Assembly: GCF_050947335.1 (NCBI RefSeq)
Contig: NC_134995.1
Coordinates: 3,014,501 to 3,078,500 of the forward strand
Source: Megachile rotundata
Taxonomy: Eukaryota; Arthropoda; Insecta; Hymenoptera; Megachilidae
Direction: 5' to 3'
DNA length: 64,000 nucleotides
Both the position numbers and the translations under genes were made by a program. This document shows positions 10,742-20,750 of this stretch, one piece after another (within the stretch, counting starts at the first letter, position 1; each line of letters begins with the position of its first letter). The notes beneath the pieces are model-generated. The model had not been told where the DNA came from, made no database searches, and saw nothing but the letters and a program-made list of their open reading frames with translations.

Positions 10742-10762
10742 CACCTCACAGGAGGCACCAAA
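10742..10762 (-). promoter_or_regulatory. BEL primer binding site
   Basis: Immediately inside the 5' LTR the minus strand reads TGGTGCCTCCTGTGAGG, starting with the TGG expected to pair with a tRNA CCA end, after two spacer bases. I could not assign the tRNA from memory. Confidence 0.7.
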
Positions 10763-11493
10763 TGTTGAGTCGTCGTAACTCAAACCTCGTGTCTGAGTAA
10801 CGTTGTTCATGTAAAAAAGGACAGGTGTCATTAAAATAAAAACAACAAATAGTTTTGGGTGTAAACCCCGAGGAAAAAGACCTTGCGGCCAAAAAACCTC
10901 GTGAAAATCGTGTATTTAACTCTTTTGTGTAAGTGTGAGATGTGTGCGTGCAACTAGGGTGATTACGCAAAGCGCAAACCCGAAACGGGTCATAAGAATG
11001 ACCGCGTGCAGAGTCAGAGAGAGTGCGATTGACGCACCCCTCTACGGGCCTTACGGCCGCGTGTGTATAGTCAGAGAGAGTACGATGTACGTACCTCTCT
11101 ACGGGTCTTGCGACCGCGTGTATGTAGTCAGAGAGAGTACGATGTACGTACCCCTCTACGGGTCTTGCGACCGCGTGTTTTCGTTTTATAAATGTTTTTT
11201 AGGGGGTATGATACCTTACATACCTGATAGCCGAATGTTGTTAGAATTCGTTGCAAAATATGACTTTTTAAACTAGATTTGGGAAATTAGAACCAATAGG
11301 TCGTAACGCACAAAAAAAACTGACTCGCGTGCATCGCGCGTAGCTAAGCCTCGGTCCCTTTTTCCCCCTCTCCTAGGCGTTGGCGTTGCATCGCCCAGGA
11401 AGTGGCGCTAAAATATATTTTCGATGTGTTAGGCTAAAGAACCTCAGGAGAGGCTAGCATAGCCGCGCGGATTCGAAATATTTCCGCGTAACA
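10763..11493 (-). repeat. BEL 5' LTR
   Basis: 731 bp, TG...CA, differing from the 3' LTR at two positions. It drives transcription toward lower coordinates and carries the same three 57-bp units (about 11010-11180). Confidence 0.95.
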
Positions 11494-11498
11494 GAGCA
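11494..11498. repeat. BEL target-site duplication, right copy
   Basis: GAGCA, identical to 4561-4565, directly after the LTR end. Confidence 0.9.
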
Positions 11499-14400
11499 TG
11501 TCGACAAATTATAAAATTATTCAAAGTTAGGAAATGGGGGTATTAGTGTGTAGCAGTAAAATAATATTTATAAGTAAAATAAAACTTCTATTGCTATTTT
11601 TTACACTTACTAACAAAATTAAACAAGTCGGCGAAATGACAATATTATATTTGTTAATCATAAAATTGAACAAAAGATATAATACAAACACCCTATTACT
11701 TCTAGCACTGATCTCAATGAGTGACACAAATTTTGAATACAATCTTGCAATAAAATGTTCAACTGTTTTCTGATACTTATTTAATTTAAAAATGTTCTAA
11801 AATTTCCTGTTTTTCATATAAACCGATGCAACAAGTTCATTTTAACAGTTCTCGATAATACTTAAATGTGGGAATTATGTTGACAAGTTTGAAACTAACT
11901 GTGAGGTATTTTCCGATGAAAAATACTCTTTTACAATATCTGCAATATGGTCTGCGGCATTATCGTTCTAGAGGATGAAGTTGTCGGTAGTAATACGAGT
12001 TGCACACTTCGTAATTTATTTTCGTATCAAATTACGGTAACCCGGTGGTATTCATTCGGCTGTGAACGGATATTAAATCGATCGCCTTATTGTATCCAAC
12101 ACTCATCCACAGTATAAAGCTACTACCGTCCATTTGACGCCGCACCTGCATTGTTTTTCCTTTTCTTATGTTACGTTAATTAAAATCAAAGCTGTCTGGA
12201 CAATTTGAAGCAAATCTCTTTTTATTTGCAAATATAATTATTGTTTACTTATTACTTCACTGTATATAATTCTCTGCAGCATTTAATTGATATTGATTAT
12301 ACCTTTTTGTTAGTGCTGGTTTCCGATTCATATTATGCACACTCCTTGAAATTGTTTTCATCCTAACTTTTCGAGCAGCTCCACTTATTGCGAAAAACGA
12401 ATTTTTTTACATAAACTAACACGCTTTCAGTATGTAATAAGCGGAATATCTTCTATTCTATTTTAAACTAACCTTTGGATTTATAGTATTTACTTTATTG
12501 ACCAAAAATTTATCGTTATGTTAATTAAAAATGATCATTTGTTAATTAAAATTAATGCCTTAATGAATTTGATATGAATCCATTGTTATGTTAATGATAT
12601 AGATGTATCATATCCTATAAGATGGTAAGATAGTCACGTTACTTTTCGAAAACTAACAGTTCGACATTTGCTGTTACAGCAACGTTATTACCTGATCACA
12701 CCTAACTTGTTAATGAACGCGAGATGACATTAAATGTATTCTGCATGCAGCGTTACCAGATTTTTTTCGTACGATTTTCAGAAAAATAATAGGGATTGTC
12801 AGTGCACGATGTACATGAGTACCTTCAAATGCAATTATAAATGTTCTTATTAGGTGCGACTGTCGGTACCTTTTTACAGTGTGTAAAATATGTAAATATG
12901 CTTAGGACACATTGGCTCACTATTCAATGCAATAAAACTCAGTGTTTGTAGTTATTTTGGACTTTATTCTAATATTCGACTTATTTAAAACTTGACAAAC
13001 TGTTTTTCTAATTGATCAAGAGAGTATTAATTCCTCTCTAACGGATTACTAACTAAACGGTTTTAAAGATTGCTAACTAAATGTTCAGAGGTTGATGACT
13101 TATTAACTTTATACCTTTTCTAATCACCCTTGTAGCTTCAGGTACACTTCTACCCTTGCCACAAGCATGTTGAAGTGGACGTATCTATGAAAATTAACTA
13201 ATCAATCAGCGACCAAGGTTGTCTCATTCCTTCCAGTATGCTTGTAGTGCATTGCATTCCTGGATAGAATGAAAATTTGACTGCTAGTGGACACATAGTA
13301 GAGATTCTAAAAGAAACCCTTAAATAAATTTTCCTAAAAATCCTAACCGTCAAAGAGTTGAAAAGTTTAACGGAAAGTTTCACCTATAAATTTATAATGA
13401 TACCGAACTTTTAACTTTCGAGTGAATTGTTAACTGAACAATAGTCACCTAAACTGACTAATATTGCCGTCTGCGTGGCCTGTAAGCAGGCCTGCATGCC
13501 AGATTGGCCACTAACAAAAATTGCTATGTTAATTTATGGTATGTCGAACAAGCATACAGAATACAAGAATTTATTTGCTAATACATAAACGAAAGTGGTA
13601 AAGACTAGAAAGAGAACGTTGCTTACATCGCTATGTCTTTATCAATTTACAATTTCAATTTCTTAAATTTCTTAAATGCTATCTTATAGCATTTTATCTG
13701 AATTTTGTTGTAGCATGAAAAAATTAGTATCTTAAGAAAAAATAGAATTTTGCTATTTACATTTAGATATAATTACTATAAGATTCATCAAATAGTGTGA
13801 AATTGAAAATCATTATCGAAGTATTCAGAATATATCAGATTATTGTTAAAACTAATAATTATTTATTAGTTTATATTATCTGACGAAAGAACAATTTAAT
13901 ATAGAAATGAAGAATGTCTTTAAAAATGTTCTCATTCATGAATTTATTTACAACTTTTGACCTGTAGTATAGGTGTGATAATAGTTCAAGCAGACTTGAA
14001 TAATATATTATGTAAAGAGAGTCCACGTGAATAACGACTGTACATTATTTTTTAATAAAAACTGAGTTATTAGGGTCATATGTGAGAGCTGTAAACGAAA
14101 TATCAAATTATAATATGAATCCTGACAAAACGTTTCCGACTAAATACAATAATAGGAAGCGAACGAGAAGTACTACAACTTTATTATAAATAATGTTAAT
14201 GTTTGTAGTTAACTTCGTACTGTTGTAGTAATAAAAGGAGAAACTGGGTTTGTTGTAAAAAGAATTAAAAATCAAAAAATTATGAATTCAGTAAACAATT
14301 AGTATTCGAAGGAGATTTGATATTTTTAAACGCATTTAAAAACTTATCATAAAAAAGAATGACATTGCATTCTGGATTGTGTACAGATGAAGCTGAATTC

Positions 14401-15529
14401 CTATACTTTATTTTTCAAATACAGAAAATTTCTCTGCACTATTTTACCTTGGCACTCTTCATTTCACTAGATGCATTTTTGGTATAATTATGCCCCAATT
14501 TATCTGTATATGAAAATTATTATTCTACAAATTATTTCGTTATTTCTCTGTCAATAAAAATGTGTTTATTTTACCTCTTGTTCCTACTTATTTTAATAAG
14601 TTTTTATTGCGATAATTTTTCAAATATGATGAAACTTCGATCGTTTGCCCCTCGAATAACCGCTTTTTCGTATGTATTTCTTTCAATATTCAAGTAATGC
14701 GATCCAATCAAGAGACACAGATTTCACGATGCTTTCTAACCCTTTAAACATTTACTTGTTTGTATATTATTTTTTAAATAAAAATAATAAATTTATTGAA
14801 ATAACTAATTATTTTAAATTGTGTTTTATGATATACAAAATAAAATATACTTAAGTCTATATTCGAACAATCATTTCACACGGAAGTATAAAATCCATGG
14901 AATTTTGTATTTATTAATGGCCATTATTGACATAAAGATGGCTCTGTATGTTTTACATTGCTTATTTTTTTCAGGCCTTTTATTTTTTTTGACTAATTCA
15001 TACAATGAACTCTTAATGTATTTCAATTGGACACATATTTTATTTAGTTTCAGCACTATCGCTAACACGACATTTTTTAACTGGATCTTACTGCAATTAA
15101 TTAATAGGTATTTGGCTTCGCTTGGAATATTCTATTATAAATATTCATTGAATATTCTATAATGTATAAAATTACAATCTTCGAATATGAAATTCTTGAG
15201 GGACTTCAAATTATTTAAAAAATTTTCAGTGTTCGTAGTCCTCTGTTTCGAAGAAATTGATAAGAAAATTATAGAATCTTCAACTAAATCATGACATTAA
15301 TTACAATGATATAAATAAAAACTGTATACTCTATAATCGAATCAACATAATCAAACAGAGGAAACAAAAATATAAATAATCTTTGTAATACTGTAGGTAC
15401 TATTGTAAAAATAAAGTTACAGGTACGATGAAAAGTAAGTAAGTACCTCATGATACATAGCAGTTCCGAACAGAAATAAGCATTCGTGTACTATTGAATT
15501 AGTATTATTATTAGCGTTGTTAGTGGTAC
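11499..15529. other. AT-rich intergenic DNA
   Basis: Four kilobases of AT-rich sequence. The ORFs are short, overlap on both strands and have low-complexity hydrophobic translations (for example near 11527-11773 and 14672-15162). I see no recognisable gene, RNA or element termini. Confidence 0.5.
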
Positions 15530-15850
15530 ATGCGACGTAAGTGATCGAAGGGAGGCAGAACCCTCTTGGCGCCTGCTTGCCGATGTTCCACATTGGACCG
15601 ATATGTAGTCACCGAGTTGGTTGGTGGTTTGAACACCGGGGATTCTCAGCAGGTTCACCAACTAACCTATCGGTTTCTGGCCGGCTGCCTCGCTTAATGG
15701 GAATTGAGAACTTTCTACTCGGTTACCGGGTGCGATAATTCATCCCTCTCGTGGTAGCGGACGGCGTATGCTGTCCTAACCCCTACCGTTCAAACCCCTT
15801 AACTCTATATATGCTCGGTTGCCTATAGACGATGTAACGAGAAATATCGT
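15530..15850. other. Isolated GC-rich island of unknown origin
   Basis: About 320 bp with clearly higher GC than its surroundings. It contains an imperfect inverted repeat (arms ACCGAGTTGGTTGGTG near 15615 and CACCAACTAACCTATCGGT near 15655). A 65-codon plus-strand ORF crosses it but matches no family I recognise. It could be a piece of an old repeat or a structured RNA. Confidence 0.3.
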
Positions 15851-17225
15851 TTGAAACGATGTAAATTGATTGTCAGCCAAAATTTTGTTTCACGTTTATA
15901 TATTTAGTCTTTGAAATATTAATTTCTTAAACTGTATTTATTTTTCTTTGGAAATTCAGAAATTCGCTTGATCGCATTAAATTTATATTGTATAATTCCT
16001 CGAGAACATACTTTAGGACTTGTGTACCAGAACCAACTGGTCGAAAGATGACTCGAACAATACGTACTTATACGAGTAAGTCTAAGAACTTTCCATTTCA
16101 GTACTATTTAATTATTAACACACCAGAAGCTAATATTCGCTTAATTGGAACCGACTTTACGGGTTTTTTCCGAAATGGTGATAAGACAGAAAAGAGGGTG
16201 ATTCTACATGAAAAATAAGCTGAAAGAATAACATTTTTCCATATGTAGCATTATTTTTTAAAAAACTGAATTTGAATTCGTAACAAAATTTATTTACGAC
16301 ATATAGAATGTCAAATACAACTTTTTCATTAATATAAGAGTTAATCAACGTTATTAAATAAACACACCTAGTCATTGTTACTACTAAAGTTCATTATTAG
16401 TCGTCCTTCATAACATTATTGATGTAGATACTAATGTATAAAACGATTAATTGTGTCGCTGATAAAACCATACATAAATAGCAAGACTAATAATGTAATG
16501 TACAGTAATAAACCTATTTTAATGATATTCATAACTCCATTTCCTGATTTATATTATATGTTGACTTTTAATTTAATAAACAACTTCTTAATTTGTCGTT
16601 TTCTACGTTGTAAACAAACTTTTTTATAAATACTTAAAAGGAACTCAAATTAAATTTTCTTGTAAATGATGCTGAATAAGGAAAAACTTCTATTCTACAT
16701 ATTTAATTATTTGTTTCTGTTATTTGTTTCAAATATCTATTATAAGGATGCAGAACGATTGCGATTCTTTTTTGCGATTCTATGTCATTTTTACAAAAAA
16801 AGAAGTGGTGCCGAATTTTATTCAGTTGTAATTATATAAAAGTAGACTAATAACAACATGAAGTTGTATTTAATATTTTAAAGGGTGGTGTGACGTCGTG
16901 CGACGACGTTTGATCTAGTTGCTTAAGGACTATTTGTCTAAGGGTTATTATTATTATTATTAAGCACATATATATGTGTATATATATTGCGTTTCTGACA
17001 TAATTAGTTATAAGACACAGTCCCGCGTGCGTTATAAATAAAATAACATAAGTTTCACATTCCTTTACTCCTAGTTCCTCAAGTTCACCCTTTATCTTAA
17101 CCTAAACATCCTGCTATGTACATTCCTATCTAATTCCGCGAACCTTTATTTACATCACGCAATCTCCAGACAATAACAGATCATAACTAATCTCTCTTTA
17201 TCTTCTCTTCTGACACCACCGAGCA

Positions 17226-17233
17226 ATATAAAA
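17226..17233 (+). promoter_or_regulatory. TATA box of the LTR-like repeat
   Basis: ATATAAAAAGC lies about 30 bp before AGCAGTAGCAGTCCCACT, giving the spacing of an RNA polymerase II core promoter. Confidence 0.45.
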
Positions 17234-17540
17234 AGCCCAGTTCGAGTAGCCTTGCGAGCAGTAGCAGTCCCACTAGTCACCAAGGTCCGATCCCCTCGTG
17301 CTGGACTCTGCTAGTTTCCATCCTAATTCCACCCATTTCCTACCAACTTTAAACTACGCGTTTCATTTATACATTATAACTCTAAGTTCATTTGTATCAG
17401 TTATATTCCGACATCGTCTTAAGTATTGAATATATTTTATATTTAGTTATCTTCGCCTTTAATCATTTCCCATAAACCCGAGATCTCTTTAAGAGCTTTT
17501 GATTATTTAAAATACGTATACTCGATTACGCTGGATTTGG

Positions 17541-17700
17541 TGGCGCGAGACATAGCCGCACGAGATCAATTATATTGCGAAGTCGAGATAGGTAATCCAC
17601 ATCACTACGGTGGTGCGAGACATAGCCGCACGAGATCAATTATATTGCGAAGTCGAGATAGGTAATCCACATCACCATGGTGGTGCGAGACATAGCCACA
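17541..17700 (+). repeat. 70-bp tandem repeat with a small hairpin
   Basis: Two full units and one partial unit start at 17541, 17611 and 17681. Each begins TGGTGCGAGACATAGCCGCA (TGGCGCG in the first). Within it GTGCG can pair with CGCAC across a nine-base loop. The motif recurs, diverged, at about 36955 and 37025. Confidence 0.75.
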
Positions 17701-17934
17701 CGGTGCGCATATGATGTGTTTGATGCCTCTGCATTTTTAGGAGGAGGAGGTCATAGATACCAACTACGTAAGATCCTACGCACCTTATACCTACCCTGTC
17801 TAGCTCCTACTCCGCGACCAGTTATCCGCGAAGTTAAGTATCAGTTATTACCTATTGATATACCTGTGAAGAAGATCATAGTGAAGCATCTACTACCTAA
17901 GGATCCGAGACGAGAAATCTATTGTAAAAGTTAA
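17677..17934 (+). CDS. Small ORF of an unrecognised repeat family (85 codons)
   Basis: The ORF runs from the ATG at 17677 to the TAA at 17932. I do not recognise the product. The start lies inside the third copy of the 70-bp repeat. The middle is glycine-rich (FLGGGG) and then HRYQLRKILRTLY. The C-terminal half is basic and proline-rich. A diverged copy at about 37027-37150 keeps the same reading frame pattern: VRDIATRC aligns with MRELAARC, and HRYQLRKILRTLY with HRYQLRKLLRALY. Several Arg, Leu and Gln codons there differ only synonymously, which argues that this was once translated under selection. Size and setting suggest an accessory or leader ORF of a retroelement. That is inference. Confidence 0.45.
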   Translation: MVVRDIATRCAYDVFDASAFLGGGGHRYQLRKILRTLYLPCLAPTPRPVIREVKYQLLPIDIPVKKIIVKHLLPKDPRREIYCKS

Positions 17935-18093
17935 GGAGGAAGCTTCGGGTAAGTAGTGTGTACACCCTTGTACACCCTGGGATCCCTGACATACGACGGG
18001 CGCACGTACCGCGTGGTCTAAAAGATTGTCAATTCAAGAGCGATTCCGGACCTTCATATTGATATCAGCAAAGGTACCATCCGGAACGTAACA

Positions 18094-20342
18094 GTGACAA
18101 TTAAAATTAGCAAATTCATTAAATGACTGGTTCAGAAGTTTCTTATTTTAAATTAAAAAGTCTCTTCAGACGTTTTTTTAAAATCAGTATTGATTTTTAT
18201 GTAAATAAAAAATTAATGTGTATATTTATTTACGCTTGATCGATGATTTACATGTAAATTACATGTAAATTATATGCCAGTACATTTATTCTTATTTATT
18301 GTTAATATTGTTAATATTGTTGGATTAAAGTATAAGATTCTATTATTAGGAGATAAGACAATATTAAGTGATAAATATGAGCCTTACAAAAGGAAGTAAT
18401 AGGTTACAATAATGTCACTGCGTAACAAAAAATAATAAAAATTCGCAATTCGTTTAGATGACCCCTGACCTCCCAAAGCAACAAATATTAACTGTCCAGG
18501 TAGGGCAATTTTGAAAACCATATTTCGAAGAAACATCCTAAGACCATAAAGTTAAAAAATTTAGCAATATACATTATTACTATAGATGCCATAAAAAAGG
18601 TCACCGGTTTACACACTTGGGAAAGTCCAAAAAATTTACAATCGTCATCGTCCTAGACCTCTAAGCTCCAGAAAATCTACCTGGGTCAAACAGTAGTCCC
18701 CTCCAAGTATATGCCATTTCTCAAAACTATAGAAAAATCCAAACAACCAATCAGAAACATCGTTAGAAGAAGCCCCCACTATAAGAAAAAGTTAACTTCA
18801 ATAGAAATATTTACGAGAACACACAGATCAAAACATACTAGCATACGAATAACATCTAAATAATACTCTAACAATAAGTGCCATCCGATCCAATTTATAA
18901 AAACTTTGTACTTTAAAATTACTTGTAGTTTTCTATTAAATATAATAAGTGTTACATTTTACTTTAAACATATTCACTATCCATTATTTCAAATATTCAC
19001 TCGCCGTTAATTCTGCGTGTAAAGTGGGCATTCAAGAAAGTTTCTTTCATCATAAAAAATTGACTATTTTGCCCACGACGTAACAAACAGGATAAATGAT
19101 CAGTTCCCTTAATTGCATATCGTGTTTTCATTAAATAATGCTCAGTTGAAATAAACAATTACTCGATCTGCACGATTTTCAGGAAGACTTAATTGATATT
19201 CGGATGGCTTTAATCCTTATTAAAGAGATCCGTAATTTGAAATTTAATTGAACTTCGTTTTATCACGATAAAAGAACAAAATTAAATTATTTCGAATGTA
19301 TTGATCTCGCATAAATCGAATGAGAGTAAACCAACAATCGAAGATTAATTACATTTTATCGACTATAGTACTGTCAATAAACGAAATTAAATATTAGTGT
19401 AGACTAGCATTCCAAATATATCGTATTAATAAGAAATCTATGACATTACAAAACAAAATTTTTGAAAACTTTTAAGTGATTTAATACGCCTAATTCAATT
19501 TTATTTTTATTACGTTATGAATTGATATAAATGTAGTAGCTCACTTGCTTTGTCCCATGGTCCTGTAAATTACTTCATATTTCACTTTTGTTTTTAAAAT
19601 TTGTGTAATTAAATTTATTCATTGATGTTATATTACAAAGGTAGCATTTTTCAGTTATTTTTAATCTTTTACAAACTCGTGTCAGCAGATACTTTGCACA
19701 TATAGTACACAACTACCTGCAGATTCCTAAACGTATACAAGAAATACCTTAGCAAAAAAGCAGTGCAATATATGTAACAATGATTTGTTTTAACACTAGA
19801 ACTACCGACATTAAGTGCTCGTTTATCGAAGAATGAAAAATAAAATGAAAAGAGAAGTAAATAAATACTAAAGCATCAAGTAACATATAGAACTATGTAG
19901 TATAATTTTTGTTTTCATTGGTTACGTTAGAAAATTTTCTTTCATACACCATTTATATAGAATTACTCGCATCAATATTCAGACACAGTACTATTGCTGT
20001 ATTTTCTGTTTTGCATAAGAGGAGTTAATTTAAATATTACAATACTTATTTTACAGAAAAATGAACCATTCATTATAGATGAAAAACACATTATATATGA
20101 GTTCATAATACAGTTTAGCATGATATGGAATACAAAAACTGATAAGTTCTTCAGAGAGAGTTAATTGTGGTACTTAGCCCTTAAATGCATGATTTTCTAA
20201 TTTTACCAAAAGTTATCAACTAACAAAATACCTTGAAAGCGGTTGATTCAAATTAAAACGAACAGATGACGCTATTGTGTATTTGATTGGTACGTGGCAT
20301 ATCTGCAACACTACTCATTGCAGGTTTCCTACATTTTGTATA
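18094..20342. other. AT-rich intergenic DNA
   Basis: No ORF of interest, no element ends and no RNA gene recognised. Confidence 0.5.
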
Positions 20343-20346
20343 TAAT

Positions 20347-20644
20347 TGTAGGATAGGAGGGTAAGGAGAAACAACACACGAGTACGTTTTAACAAGAAAA
20401 AGAGATTAACAATATATATTTAAGAATACACACAAAGAAAGACACACGAAGAAAGACACACAACACTTCGGACGGCACTGCTTTCCGTCGAAGCTATTCG
20501 CAAGAACGCAAAATCACGATTGACCCGCAACTCCCTCGCACGCGCCAAACGCCGTTAAACAAAAGACGATCGCTGATGGAAAAAACCCATATTAACGGTC
20601 ATTCTATGGAAAAAACCATGACAGCACGTGGAAATAATCCTACA
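20347..20644 (-). repeat. Gypsy 3' LTR
   Basis: 298 bp, TG...CA. Compared with the other LTR it has an extra 14 bp, a duplicated GACACACGAAGAAA-type segment near 20445. Confidence 0.92.
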
Positions 20645-20750
20645 ACTCGGCCATCCTATAGTTTATCCGCCTCGGATGCCAAATTAATTAACGCCCATGG
20701 CTTTAAATATTGTGCACAAGTTGTTGTCGTCTTCGGTCCATCGCAATAAC

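Larger units (their letters stand above)
4566..11493 (-). mobile_element. BEL/Pao LTR retrotransposon, near-complete and recent
   Basis: This is a 6,928-bp element transcribed from the minus strand. Its parts in order are the 5' LTR (10763-11493), a leader with a primer binding site, gag (9240-10517), pol (5388-9239), a purine-rich stretch and the 3' LTR (4566-5296). Both LTRs are TG...CA and 731 bp, and the 5-bp TSD GAGCA is intact. I count two LTR differences (near 4656/10853 and 4680/10877), about 0.3%, so the insertion is young. Pol carries protease, RT, RNase H and integrase in the BEL/Pao order, with a Pao-type C-terminal tail. No envelope ORF is present. Confidence 0.95.
16889..18093 (+). 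mobile_element. LTR-like repeat (putative solo LTR) with internal ORF
   Basis: The ends are inverted and LTR-like (TGTGACGT... and ...ACGTAACA), 1,205 bp in all. The flanks GTGG and GTGA agree at three of four bases, so the target duplication is doubtful. Inside are a TATA box at 17226-17233 followed by a C/T-rich leader, a 70-bp tandem array (17541-17700), an 85-codon ORF (17677-17934), and after it a splice-donor-like GGGTAAGT. A diverged relative occurs at about 36290-37460. I do not recognise the family. Confidence 0.5.

Noticed and set aside
4566..11493. Envelope gene (retrovirus-like element)
   Set aside because: Only about 90 bp separate the pol stop from the 3' LTR, so there is no room for env.
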